DNA of 10,428 nt, taken from Salpingoeca rosetta (lineage: Eukaryota; Opisthokonta; Choanoflagellata; Craspedida; Salpingoecidae). The notes under the pieces are model-generated. The model ran no database searches. It was not told where the DNA came from and worked only from the letters and a program-made list of their open reading frames with translations. Made by a program: the position numbers and the translations under genes. Positions 1 to 9,377 of this stretch are shown one piece after another (positions within the stretch are counted from its first letter, which is position 1; each line of letters starts with the position of its first letter). The stretch is from NCBI RefSeq assembly GCF_000188695.1, contig NW_004754914.1, positions 776,180 to 786,607 of the forward strand, given 5' to 3'.

Positions 1-244
1 ACACACACACACACAATGCATGTCTCGTCACGTGAGCTAACCAGCAGAAGGAGGAAGCGCACGCCAACACACCCAGCAATTCAAACACATGAGGAGAAAT
101 GCAATGAGCAGGTCCACAAAACAAACACACGTGCAGACACACACACACACACACACACACACAAATGTATGTACACACACAAATGCGAATGCACACGCAC
201 ACGCGCGCACACACACACACACACACATGCGAACGCGCGCGTAC
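1..244. repeat. CA-rich compound microsatellite
   Basis: Alternating CA/TG sequence: an AC run at 1-15, a pure run at about 137-163, and a broken run to 236 interrupted by CGCG and ATG steps. Long reading frames here translate as Thr-His or Cys-Val repeats and are artefacts of the repeat. If the candidate minus-strand exon at 245-353 is real, this tract would lie just inside its downstream intron, as in several introns of the MED1 gene at the other end of the window. Confidence 0.95.
28..35. promoter_or_regulatory. E-box palindrome TCACGTGA
   Basis: An 8-base perfect palindrome with a CACGTG core, the class of site bound by bHLH-zip and some bZIP proteins. No gene start is recognised beside it, and CACGTG is frequent in this CA/TG-rich window, so a regulatory role is a weak inference. 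Confidence 0.15.
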
Positions 245-353
245 CTCATGTGTAGCATGTTTGGTGTTGGTGCGTCGAGGAGGCGTGTGGCAGATGCGGT
301 GATTGAAGGATTGATCCCGTCCGCTGCTCTCTTGCTTCTTGGGTGCATTGCGT
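245..353 (-). CDS. Possible internal exon of an off-window minus-strand gene
   Basis: On the minus strand a pyrimidine-rich stretch with TTGTCTTTGTTCTGTC ends in an AATCAG acceptor before 353, and a GAG/gtacgc donor follows 245. That leaves a 109-nt candidate exon followed by a CA/TG-rich 'intron', the same arrangement as the MED1 introns in this window. Two of three frames are open (one begins [11 protein letters not shown], another [12 protein letters not shown]) and neither resembles a family I know. The plus strand is also open across the same stretch, so even the strand is uncertain. Confidence 0.2.
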
Positions 354-1474
354 CTGATTCCAAGACAGAACAAAGACAATTGGCAACTCAATGAACGACC
401 TGAATCTCATCAAGCTTCAAGACACAGAGAAAGAGAGGAGAAGAGACGGAATGCAAACAGTTGGCCCCACGTCCATACGTGCGTGAGGGGACCAAGGAGG
501 GTTCAACAGACACAAACCACGACAGCAACCTTGCACATGGAGAGGAAATCAAACAAAACAAGGAGCAGTGACAACAGCACATGAAAGAGGGATAAACACA
601 CCCTTCTCCCTCTTTTTCGTTTCTTCCCTTTCATACAACGCCTTGTTGGCATGGCAGACTAAGGCTCAGGCTAAGTACTAGGCTACTCGAGAGAAGTCGG
701 CATCACCCTATCACCCAAATAACTAAATAAAGAAAGGCCCCCGCAAGAGAAGACACCACCAAGCCACATAGAAGGGCTTGAGATGAACACCATGTCACCG
801 GACCAATAATGAAGGCTGGTGGTGGACAGGCACATCGCATCAGCATCACATCACATCCTCTCACATCAACATCACACGCAGCCACGAGAAAGGAACCAAG
901 GAAGGGGAAGGAAGAAGAAACAAAACACCACCACCAAGAATCAAAATACCGACGAAATTTTTGGTTGCGTGGCCCAGCAGCAAGGAGCAAGGCAAGAGCG
1001 GCAGCCTTCTCCTCGAGCTCGCTTTGCAGCAGAGCACAACGCAACGCAAAAGAAAACAAACCACCGCGCCCCCTCGCCCCCCTCGCCATCAGGCTGGGAC
1101 AAGCTCAGACACAGCAGCACAGAGACAGGACACACTTGCTTGCCTTGTCCTTGTCCTTTTCCTCTTCCTTCACTTTGAAGCCTTGGAGTTCTTCTGTTCT
1201 TGGATCGCCCACCAGCCCACCCATCCATTCAGCCATCCGCGATAGGAGGTGCGAGTGGGTGCTGCTTGCAACAGGCTGTGAGCGGTGCTGTGCGCTTTGT
1301 AAGTCCGTCGCTCCCGGTGCTCGCCCCTCGTCACACCGTTGCTCCATAGCAAAGAAAGCTGTCGTACAGCAGAAGAAAGAGCAGAGAGCACAGCAACCTG
1401 CTTCATCCCCTTGTTCGTGTTGGGTGCTGAAGAAGCGTTGCACTTCACTGACGGGCTGCTGATGATGCCCTAGC
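354..1474. other. Stretch with no supportable gene
   Basis: The plus strand is A/C/G-rich and T-poor for much of 360-1130, then becomes pyrimidine-rich. The longest frame (809-1462, plus, 217 codons) reads as a patchwork of Ser, Arg and Lys runs with no domain. It overlaps a minus frame of similar quality, so I treat it as chance. A CCAAT pentamer at 803-807 and an AATAAA hexamer at 726-731 (plus) are present but not tied to any gene end I can see. Confidence 0.5.
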
Positions 1475-1861
1475 TTGACGATGCCAGTACGTTGCTGTGT
1501 GGTCAGCTTTGAGTCTGCTCTGGTGGAGCTGTGTTCTGTTGTGTACTTGCATGGGCAATCGCCTCCTCGTGCTCAACACCACATGGGGTGGTCCCCATCA
1601 CCACAACACACAAAACCTTCGGGTGTTGTTGCTGAGTGTGCTGCTTCTGCTCTGCTGCTGCTGTAGCAACGTTGTGCCTGCACTGCTCTGATTGGTGTTG
1701 TTGCTGTTCCTCTCTGCGCCGGTTGGCGTATCGTTGCCCTGTCACTGTAGCAACAGGTGCGCTTGGCTGGCCACTTGTTGCGTTGCTGTGCTGCCGTGGG
1801 GTTGCTGCAGACTGCTGTGCTTGCTGTAGGCGAGGGTTGTGGTGGGGCGTATGGCAGGCCA

Positions 1862-1867
1862 TATAAG
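1862..1867 (+). promoter_or_regulatory. TATA-like element
   Basis: TATAAG within CCATATAAGC, followed 20-60 nt later by a pyrimidine-rich stretch that could hold a start site. It lies about 1.07 kb before the first candidate exon (2931) of the plus-strand gene, so it would imply a long or spliced leader. It may be chance. Confidence 0.15.
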
Positions 1868-2336
1868 CATGCAAAGGAACCGCCGGCGGTTGCTCTTTCT
1901 TTCTCTTTCAGTCTTCTAGTCGATGTCTCTCCTCTCCCCCTCCCTCTTCTGTTGTCGCATCCATCGCCCTCTTGTCCCATTCAACCAGCGCGTGCGTCTC
2001 AGCTGTGTGCAGTGTCAACCGGAAGAGATGGTCTGGTCGCTTGGCACCAGAACAGAACACAAAGCTCTAAAGCTGAAGAAAAGGGATCAAACCCGAGGTT
2101 TTTCGTGTGCTGCGGAGCGGGCAGGTTCGCTCTGTAGCTGCTGGCTGGTTTTTTGTGTTTGGCTTGCGAGGGTGGCTTGCTTCTGTTGGGTGTTTGCATC
2201 ATGTTCATGGTGGCTGCAGGGCGGGCCAATCTGCTGCTCTCAAGCACAACAACAAATTTTATGTCGGGACCAAACCTTCACCAAAAGCAAGCCAAAGTGT
2301 GCAAGCACAAGCAACCACGACACACGGACGAATGAG

Positions 2337-2344
2337 TGACGTGG
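2337..2344 (+). promoter_or_regulatory. CRE/G-box-like site TGACGTGG
   Basis: TGACGTGG contains the TGACGT half-site bound by CREB/ATF-type bZIP proteins and sits upstream of a gene that itself appears to encode a zipper protein. Autoregulation is only a possibility; one 8-base match is weak evidence. Confidence 0.15.
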
Positions 2345-2540
2345 GTGGCGTTGTTGATGCTTTCACCAATATTCGCTTGTGCCTTCGCTCCAACGCGTCA
2401 TGACCAAAGGTTAAACGCGGGGCATATTGGACATACACACACATTCCAGCCCTTCGCGTGTCGCTCGTGGCGGCGCTGCTGTGCGCTTTCTCGCTCTTTG
2501 TTTGCACGAATTTAGGCTTGTCTGTTGTGGGTTGGTTTGT

Positions 2541-2930
2541 CTCCAACAACACACAACAAGCAAGGCGGCAGGCGACGGCACACCTGTACAGCGCTACAGC
2601 CAAAACACCCAAAGACGAAAAGCCCCACATGTAGGTCTGCTGTTTTGTTGCGGCAATGCGAAGCCGGGCTTTCGTCCTGACGCCGCACTTCCCTTCCCTT
2701 CCCTTGCTGCTGTCCACTTTCTTCTGCATCAAGGTTGCGTCGCGCAACCCAGCCAGTTGCTTTGCCACCAACCCACCTATCTTAGTATCTTCTCCACCAC
2801 AGCTGCACACCACAAGACAAGCCGTCCCACCTCCTCCTTGCGTCGCAGATCAAAATCAAACACAACACCGCACAACAAACACCGCACAACAAAGACAGCA
2901 GCAGCGCATCCTCACTGCATTCCAACAGTG
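2541..2930 (+). promoter_or_regulatory. Probable 5' leader / promoter-proximal region of the zipper gene
   Basis: From about 2803 the plus strand becomes A/C-rich and T-poor up to the ATG at 2931, typical of unstructured eukaryotic mRNA leaders. A pyrimidine-rich stretch ending ACCACAG at 2802 could be a 3' splice site of a leader intron. A perfect 14-bp tandem duplication (ACACCGCACAACAA) occupies 2865-2892. No start site is visible. Confidence 0.35.
2865..2892 (+). repeat. 14-bp perfect tandem duplication
   Basis: ACACCGCACAACAA occurs twice without a gap in the A/C-rich leader just upstream of the ATG at 2931. It looks like replication slippage in an untranslated leader. Confidence 0.9.
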
Positions 2931-2983
2931 ATGGTGCTCGACACGAGCCATTTTCTCCAGTCCCTCAACCTCAAAGTGCTCAA
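2931..2983 (+). CDS. Candidate first coding exon (or uORF) of the zipper gene
   Basis: An ATG at 2931 with G at -3 and G at +4 (GTGATGG) opens a frame beginning MVLDTSHFLQSLNLKVL. After 53 nt it meets the best-looking donor in the area, CTCAA/gtgcgt, at 2983/2984. Splicing to the CAG before 3217 (GCTGTACCAG) is phase-compatible: AA joins C to make Asn, followed by Ser-Thr and then the Met at 3224. This would add 20 residues to the N terminus. The proposed acceptor has almost no polypyrimidine tract. If unspliced, the frame is a 38-codon upstream ORF ending at 3047 that could limit translation of the main frame. Confidence 0.35.
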
Positions 2984-3223
2984 GTGCGTGCCACTTGCTG
3001 CTCTGCCGCACGCACTACCCGTCGTCATCGCATTCTCAAGAGCATAGGTCCAGAGACGGAGGAGACGCCAAGCTGTGAAAGCCGTCCAACCCACTCACCA
3101 CACCGGCACCGACCCAGGACCACACCGAGAGCACGAGGAGTGGCGAACAACCCGGAAGAACGCGCCTCGCGCATTCCTTAGTCCACAAACGGACAAACAA
3201 ACAACCGCTGTACCAGCAGCACC

Positions 3224-3688
3224 ATGGACACCCCAACACCAACATGGGAGGGCGTCGCCACCTACCACACATACCTGGATGGCCTCGTCCAGCAAGCAGG
3301 CACCCTTACCAAGCCCACCTGCTGCCGCACAAGCCGCTCCGCAGCAGACCTCGACCTCAGCGCCGTTCCTTTGACGCCAAGCATGTGCAGCGGCAGCAGC
3401 GGCAGCAGCGACTACTCGCAGCTGTATGCACAGCACTCCCCATCCCTTTGCCTGCATGCAACGGCAAGCAAATCCGCAACATCCCCCACACCAACAACAT
3501 CCGCCTTCTCCACGCTCAACACCAATTCCACCATGATGGCAGCCTTGGACAGCGGCTTTGGCATCATCGACGACACCAAGAAGGACACGTCGATGACACC
3601 ATCATCCCCGCCATCATCCTCATCATCATCGGTGTCTTTATTCCACGCATCCAAGTCCTCCAACAGCATTGCTGCTTCCCACCACCAC

Positions 3689-3720
<32 letters not shown>

Positions 3721-4621
3721 CCAAGTCCACCAGCAGGCAGCACCGTTCTTCGACTTTGACACTGGGCTGGCAAGCCCCCGCCTCCGCTTCGAAAGCACAA
3801 GCGACAACATCTTCCACTTTGATGATGATGTTTTCCCCACAACAACAGCAGCAACAGCGACGGCAGATGGCGGTGCCATCAACGTCGGCGGCGCCAACGC
3901 CTCGCAGAGCCAGGGCAATGACGGTGCCCTCCTGCCTGCGTTCACATTGAATAGCGACATCAAGGTCGAGAAGCTGCTGAGCCATGCAGACATGAACCTT
4001 TTTGACGCAGCCCTGGAGTCCTTCCTCTCCTCCTTCTCCTCCACCTCCTCCTCGTCTATGGAAGAGCGACAGGCGTCTGCGGCATCGTCGGCGTCAGCAC
4101 TGTCTGCTGCGTCGTTCTCATCCAACAGCAGCGACGCTGAAGATCTCACCCCTTGGCAGCCCACATCGCACACAGCCACAAGCTCCTCTTCTTCGTCCTC
4201 CTCCTCGTTGCCATCGTCAACGTCATCGCCAGCACACCGTCGCAAGAGCAAGCGGGCACAGCGCAGACGCGGCAACAACAGCAGCGTGCGCGCCAAGGGC
4301 ACAGCAAGCACGATGATGCGCGGGCGCAGCGCCATCAACAAGCGGTGTGTGCTTGAGAACGGCGAGATTGACCACGAGAAGCTTGAGCGCACGCGAGAGA
4401 TTGCACGCCGCAGCTACTGGCGCCGCCGCAACCAAGAGCTCACCGGCCGCCGGACGGTGCGCCAGCGCCTGACGCTGCTGAACAAGACCAAGGACCTGCT
4501 TGTGCAGAAGCGACAGCGGCTGTTGAAGGAGCGGCAAGCACTGCTGGACCACGTGCGGCAGTACCTCCACACCCTCCACCCAATCGGCACCATCGACCAG
4601 CACCCGTCGCCACTGTTTTGA
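3224..4621 (+). CDS. Probable bZIP-like transcription factor with divergent basic region
   Basis: An intronless frame of 465 residues with an excellent start context (AGCACCATGG) and an in-frame TAG upstream at 3179. Residues 1-330 are low-complexity: a His4-Gln9 tract near residues 153-165, an acidic/aromatic patch at about 172-206 with DNIFHFDDDVF, and long Ser runs at about 266-300 and 322-336, resembling an activation region. A basic cluster RRKSKRAQRRR at about 339-349 is a likely nuclear localisation signal. The C-terminal domain (about 385-450) has a basic stretch with TREIARRSYWRRRNQ, then an exact heptad zipper with Leu at 419, 426, 433 and 440 and Tyr at 447. The basic stretch resembles the bZIP core NRESARRSR, but Thr and Tyr replace the diagnostic Asn and Arg, and the zipper starts about four residues out of the usual register. 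I infer a nuclear dimeric DNA-binding regulator; it could instead be a basic coiled-coil protein that does not bind DNA specifically. It converges with MED1. Confidence 0.75.
3681..3718 (+). repeat. (CAC)n-(CAG)9 coding microsatellite
   Basis: Four CAC triplets followed by nine uninterrupted CAG triplets (3692-3718) encode His4-Gln9 inside the zipper protein. Uninterrupted CAG runs are slippage-prone, so length variation between strains is expected. Gln tracts are common in activation regions of transcription factors. Confidence 0.95.
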
Positions 4622-4821
4622 GTTGCACGTGTGATGGACGTGTGGTGTTGGTATGTTGTCTTCTCATTCTCGCCCCTGTCGGAGGACACTTGTTACTGGG
4701 TGAAGCGATCCCTGTTGTTGTTTCGACTGCGCATTGGCGTTGATGGCATGTTGAAGTAGTGAAGTTACCTGCGCCTGCTTGTTTTGAGTGACATAGTTAA
4801 CTTCTATGTATCTTCGCTGAC

Positions 4822-4839
4822 CATCATCATCATCATCAC
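4822..4839 (+). repeat. (CAT)n microsatellite
   Basis: Six consecutive CAT-type triplets about 200 nt past the zipper gene's stop codon, probably in its 3' UTR. Confidence 0.9.
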
Positions 4840-5500
4840 TCGTGGCTTGTGTACATTGTCACTTTGTTGCTTGCTTCTCTTGTGTATTGCCTTGTTGTGG
4901 AGCAGTCTTGCCTTTGGCGAACGAACGTTCTTACGTTGCCGCATTGAGTGTAATGTTTTGTACTGTCCCTTGCGCCATGCTGCATGACAGCTCGTTCGCA
5001 CCTTTCCATTTCTTTTATCACTGATGCCATTGTTACGGCACTTGTCTGTGCATGCTTTCCTTAACCTGGTCATTCGGTCGTTATTGTGGCCTCGTCATCT
5101 TATTCTGTTGGCCACTCGATGTGGCGACGTTATCACGACCCAAAGCATAACACAAACGCGCGTTATCGTTGCAAAAGACGTTTTGTTCAACACACCTTGA
5201 GTTAGGGGCCTATGAGAAGTCACGCGCAAGTCCACGGAATGATGTTTTGTTCGTTCGTATGACAAGAAGTCGCGCCAACACCATTGAGTCGGGGCCGCCG
5301 CTAGGCTCACAACTCAAGCGACTGACAAGCAGTTTTTCCGTCAGCTGTATGTTCTCTGGTGGGCGCAGAGGAGTGTTCACTCATCAGCAGCAGAAGAAGA
5401 CAACTGTGGCGATCACGCGCAAACGCAACTGAGTCACTGCTTCCTTCTTTCCTTGCGCAGCTCACCCGTCCATTGTTTAGCGTCATGTATGGATTCATCC

Positions 5501-5506
5501 TTTATT
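5501..5506 (-). terminator. Candidate polyadenylation signal AATAAA for MED1
   Basis: TTTATT on the plus strand reads as the canonical AATAAA hexamer on the minus strand, 378 nt beyond the MED1 stop codon. Spacing suits a short 3' UTR. No transcript data confirm its use. Confidence 0.4.
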
Positions 5507-5661
5507 CGCTGCGGGCTTCAGGGACACATTCATTTCCACACATGGGAACGCGTGCGGTGTGCAGCGCGCACACATGCGCACACACGCTCCCTGTCTACAC
5601 TCTCTCATTTGGCCACGGACCTAGTCGAGACTTTCGCTTGCGCAAGGAAGTTGGTTGCTTG

Positions 5662-5697
5662 TGAGTGTGCATGTGCATGCGCGCATGTGCGTTTGCA
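5662..5697. repeat. Alternating purine-pyrimidine tract
   Basis: GTGTGCATGTGCATGCGCGC and flanking bases alternate almost perfectly, a composition that can adopt left-handed DNA under torsional stress. It lies in the probable MED1 3' UTR. Confidence 0.7.
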
Positions 5698-5883
5698 TTG
5701 ACACGAACCAGCTGGCGCCACGGCAATCGTGTATTGAGCGAGAGAGCACTGATATACAAGAGGAACGGCCGCAACACTGAGCTCAAGTGCTCCACACGCA
5801 AGACATCATGTAACAGTGGAAACGGTCAGCAATCAAGAAGGAAGCAAATCGAGAGAACAGCGAAGGCCAGAGAGTGTGTGGCA

Positions 5884-6128
5884 TCACACCGACGCATCCG
5901 CCTCGGCAGCTGTGCGTTTTGCCCTCGCCGTGGACGCTGCTATTGTACCATCATCACCTGACTGCTGGTGCTGGTGCTGCAGGGAGGTCTCTTCACTCTG
6001 GGTGAGCACACTGGCCAGAATGTGTGGAATGCTGAGGTGAGCTGATGCAACCTCGGACAACGTTGCTGGCACAGCCGTTGTCTCGCTTGTGCAGTCAACA
6101 GCGCCGTCACGGCGAACCTCAAGCGTCA
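5884..6128 (-). CDS. MED1: MED1 exon 10 (C terminus, stop)
   Basis: Acceptor AACACAAACGCAG/TG, phase 1. VTLEVRRDGAVDC matches CVVMDVQDSTHVSC, and AHLSIPHILASVL matches RCMSIPVTMRAI, the end of the MED1 domain. A short Gln/His-rich then Ala/Arg-rich tail ends at TGA (5886-5884). A possible donor TCAG/gtgatg in the tail would allow a longer product, but no further exon is visible downstream. Confidence 0.8.
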
Positions 6129-7730
6129 CTGCGTTTGTGTTTGAGTGTGATTGGGTGCGTGAACGCGCGAATCGTGGGGCGCGAGTGGGACGGGGCGGCA
6201 TTGTGTATCAGTATGTTATTCAACATGCGTCTCGTGTGCAAGTGATACAAAAAAAGGTGGTCAAGAGGGTACAATACAGACAAAATGGCCGTGCGCGTAC
6301 CGCTTGGCTGCCGGTTTGTTGCTGGGTCTTGTGGCTTCAGCGTGAGCACGGAGCCGACAGTACCGAGTGTCATCTTTACAGATCGCTTTGGAAACCCTGG
6401 CAGTGGAAAAGGAAGAACATAAACGCAAGTGAGCACATGTACAACAAACTGGAACTTCAAAATGCTACTTGTCTGTGTGCATGTGCGCTTGTGGCAAGTG
6501 TTTGCCATGTGCTTCGAGTGTGAAGCGCACACAGGCGAGCAAGCTGCTGGCAAACCTTGCACGAGAGACGACGGTGTCACCGCAGATTTGAGTAGCGCGC
6601 AAAACGCAACGCTTTGCCGAAGTATCTGCAGTGAGGCGTGAGCAAAAGTGCACATGTTACAAACCAGGAAACACACACAGACACAGACACATATACAGAC
6701 ACAAACACAGACACGGACACAGACCCAGACACAAGCACGCACACACTGGGCGCTCACTTGGAGGAGTGGTGGTAGTTGTTCTGGTGAGGAAAAGGGCAGT
6801 TCATGCACAACAGCGCCGGTTGAAGAAGTGGTGGACTCGTCCGCGTGTATGCTCACGAAGTAATGGCCAACCTTGGGCATTCGTGAGGCACGGGAGACGA
6901 CAGTGGTTGTGGAGGCGCGCGCGTCCACAAGCAGGAGTGGTGCATGTAAGTTGGAAAGAACGCACTGAACAAGAACAGCAGCGTGAACAGCACGGCACGC
7001 CATTACCCCCCCCAAACACACACACGCATAGATATACGTGCATACAAAACCGTGCGTACCACGTGTTGCTGCTGTGTTGGGGTAGCTTGGGGAAGGATAG
7101 GCTGTGAGGGCAGCTTTGTTCTCAACACGGACTCATCCAACTTTGCAACCGCCGCCAAGTCCGACACCAAGTGGGAGGGGACGATGACGGGCCTGGGCGT
7201 GCATGTAGTTGCATGTTGTGGATTGTTAGTTGCACGTTGTCATGCATGAACGTGCGTGCATGTGTGTGTGTGTGTGTTGGTGTGTGTGTGTGTGGATGTG
7301 TGCGTGTTGGTGCGTGTGTGTGTATGTGTGTGCGCGAATGTGTGCGTGTGTGTGTGGATGTGTGTGAATGCGCAAGAGCGTCTTAAGTGGGTTTGTGAAT
7401 GTACATTGTTGGCGTGTGCGTGATTGGAGAGAGCAAAAAAATGCAAATCCACATCGTGGATGGAAAGCGCGTGTGCGAGGACAATGCCATCCAAGATGAC
7501 GCACTTAGTCAAGCGAAGGAAGTGCTGGGCAGGGAACGGGGTCTTGGAGCCGTCTGCACACCATCAGCACCCACCGCATAGCACCAGCGGCAAACGTTAA
7601 CATGAGAAGGCGGGTAGGGGCGATGCACCCAAGTCCACAAGCAGGCAAACTGACACACAAAAGGCCACACAGAGGCATATGGAGGGTCTCTCCCTCCCTC
7701 CCCCCTCACACACACACAGACACACACACA

Positions 7731-7772
<42 letters not shown>

Positions 7773-8113
7773 GACAGAGGAAGGCGCAAGGTGCATGAAT
7801 CGTCTTTGCTCCCAATGAGTGATTAGATTTTTGTCCCTCTCGCTTCGTGTTTTCAACACACCTTGCGTGGCGAGATTTGTGCATGCAAATCCCCACGTGT
7901 CATCAGCGGCAACGCAGCGCGTTCCGACCAGACACACACATGCGCACTCAGGCAGCTGCTTCTCCACACCTACAAAGGCGTCGTCGTCGTCGTCGCCGTT
8001 GTTGTTGTGGGGTGGTGGATGACAACGCAATTGTCCGCGCAAGAGCGTATACCAGCATGAGCAATCACACGACACATGCGCACGAGCGCACGTCCATTCG
8101 CGCAGTTCCAGTC

Positions 8114-8188
<75 letters not shown>

Positions 8189-9289
8189 ACTGTTCATGCT
8201 CGCTGTCGAAACACAAGTCATCTCCACATGGCACCACGGTCACACGCGTGAATCACTCCGCAAGTGCATGGGCGACCTGTGCGCGAGAGAGCGATGCGCG
8301 GGTGGTGCAGGATGCTCTGCTGCTGGGGCGAGAGATACCACAGCAGGGCCGGTCCAAACGTCCCTGCACACATGCAACACGCGCACGCGTCATCACGGCA
8401 AAACGGGGTTTGTGTTTGATTATTAACGGCATCGCGAGAACAATAACGGACACGAACATGCACTCACACACATGAACACACATAAACACGCACACATGAA
8501 CACACACACACATACATGCATACACGCATACAGACACCCGTGAACGTATAGCGTGCACGACCAAGTAATAAACGCACGAAAGTCTGTGAAGCGAGTGGTT
8601 GTGAGACCAAGGCCTGTGGAGATGAGGGAGCGGAGCTGCGCGACACCAGCGCGCATGTTCGATGCTGGCGTGTGTCGCGCGTTGTTGCTCTTGCTTCTGT
8701 TACTACTACTGCTGCTGCTGTTGTTGTTGTCGCCAGTGCCATCGCTGGTGCCACTGCCCGTGGCGCTGTTGATGGCGGCGGCGTTGGTCAAGGGAATGGC
8801 CGCGGTGGCCGCAGAAAGGGAACAGGCTTCCCTATCGACATACTGGCGCAGGTTGGTGAGGGCCGCATACAGCTGGCGTCGCGCTTCCTCCAGCGCACCA
8901 TCATCCGTGATGTGGATGCGCAACGAATCATAAAACTAGAGATGGTGATGCAACAGTCATGACATGCCAGACCTGGGTGAGAGAGGCAAGGAAAGAATTG
9001 CGCTCAAGAGGTCACTTCAATGGCGTTTGGGACCATGGCTGTTGCCAGCACAACGTGAGCGACAGCACACCTGTGTCACGGGGCGCAAGTAGCTGCCAAA
9101 CCCCTGAAAGCCTTCGTTCGCCAAGAAGAACAGGAGCAGCGGTTCCTTGGAACAATGAAAAGCGGGGGTGTGAGGGTGTGAGTGTGGGTGCGAGTGCGTA
9201 GGCCGTGAGTGCATGCAAGCGTCATTATGTTTCTTGATATGGCGTTGGTGTTGGTGGTGCTTCAGTGTGTTTGAAAAGGACACAATGAG

Positions 9290-9377
<88 letters not shown>

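Larger units (their letters stand above)
1475..2540. other. T/G-skewed stretch with no supportable gene
   Basis: The plus strand is strongly depleted of A, about 8 percent across 1621-1860 by my count, with many GTTGC and GCTGCTG words. Minus-strand frames through it are Gln/Ala-rich because of these words, not because of a recognisable domain. A TATA-like hexamer and a pyrimidine-rich tract follow near 1862-1930. This could be upstream control DNA or a long 5' leader of the plus-strand gene at 3224, but nothing fixes its transcript structure. Confidence 0.45.
4622..5883. other. Convergent intergenic region with both 3' UTRs
   Basis: It lies between the stop codon of the plus-strand zipper gene and the stop codon of the minus-strand MED1 gene. 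Frames here are short and show no domain. It contains a (CAT)n run at 4822-4839, a minus-strand AATAAA at 5506-5501, and an alternating purine-pyrimidine stretch at 5662-5697. I see no AATAAA for the plus-strand gene; it may use a variant signal. Confidence 0.6.

Noticed and set aside
809..1462. 217-codon plus-strand open frame
   Set aside because: It is the longest frame in the left third, but it is a patchwork of Lys/Arg, Ser and Cys runs without any domain, and overlapping frames on both strands are nearly as long. No splice or conservation evidence supports it.
2259..2813. 184-codon minus-strand frame
   Set aside because: No recognisable motif and no good splice sites; it lies opposite the probable leader of the zipper gene and its composition follows the local skew.
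3412..4392. 326-codon minus-strand frame opposite the zipper gene
   Set aside because: Its acidic and Leu/Ala runs are the reverse complement of the Ser, Gln and His codon runs of the plus-strand gene; it is a shadow frame.
6119..7021. 300-codon minus-strand frame taken as one protein
   Set aside because: It reads through three MED1 exons and the introns between them. The Cys-Val repeat in its middle is translated microsatellite, and similarity to MED1 exists only between the splice sites.
7399..7581. Plus-strand frame reading MQIHIVDGKRVCEDNAIQDD
   Set aside because: It looks protein-like, but it is the reverse strand of MED1 exon 6, whose minus-strand frame aligns with the family and has consistent splice phase.
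7509..8243. 244-codon minus-strand frame with long Cys-Val runs
   Set aside because: The runs are translated CA/TG repeat. Only 7862-7969, the proposed MED1 exon 5, has family similarity in this frame.
8566..8571. AATAAA on the plus strand as a polyadenylation signal
   Set aside because: It lies inside MED1 intron 3 on the opposite strand, and no plus-strand gene ends there.
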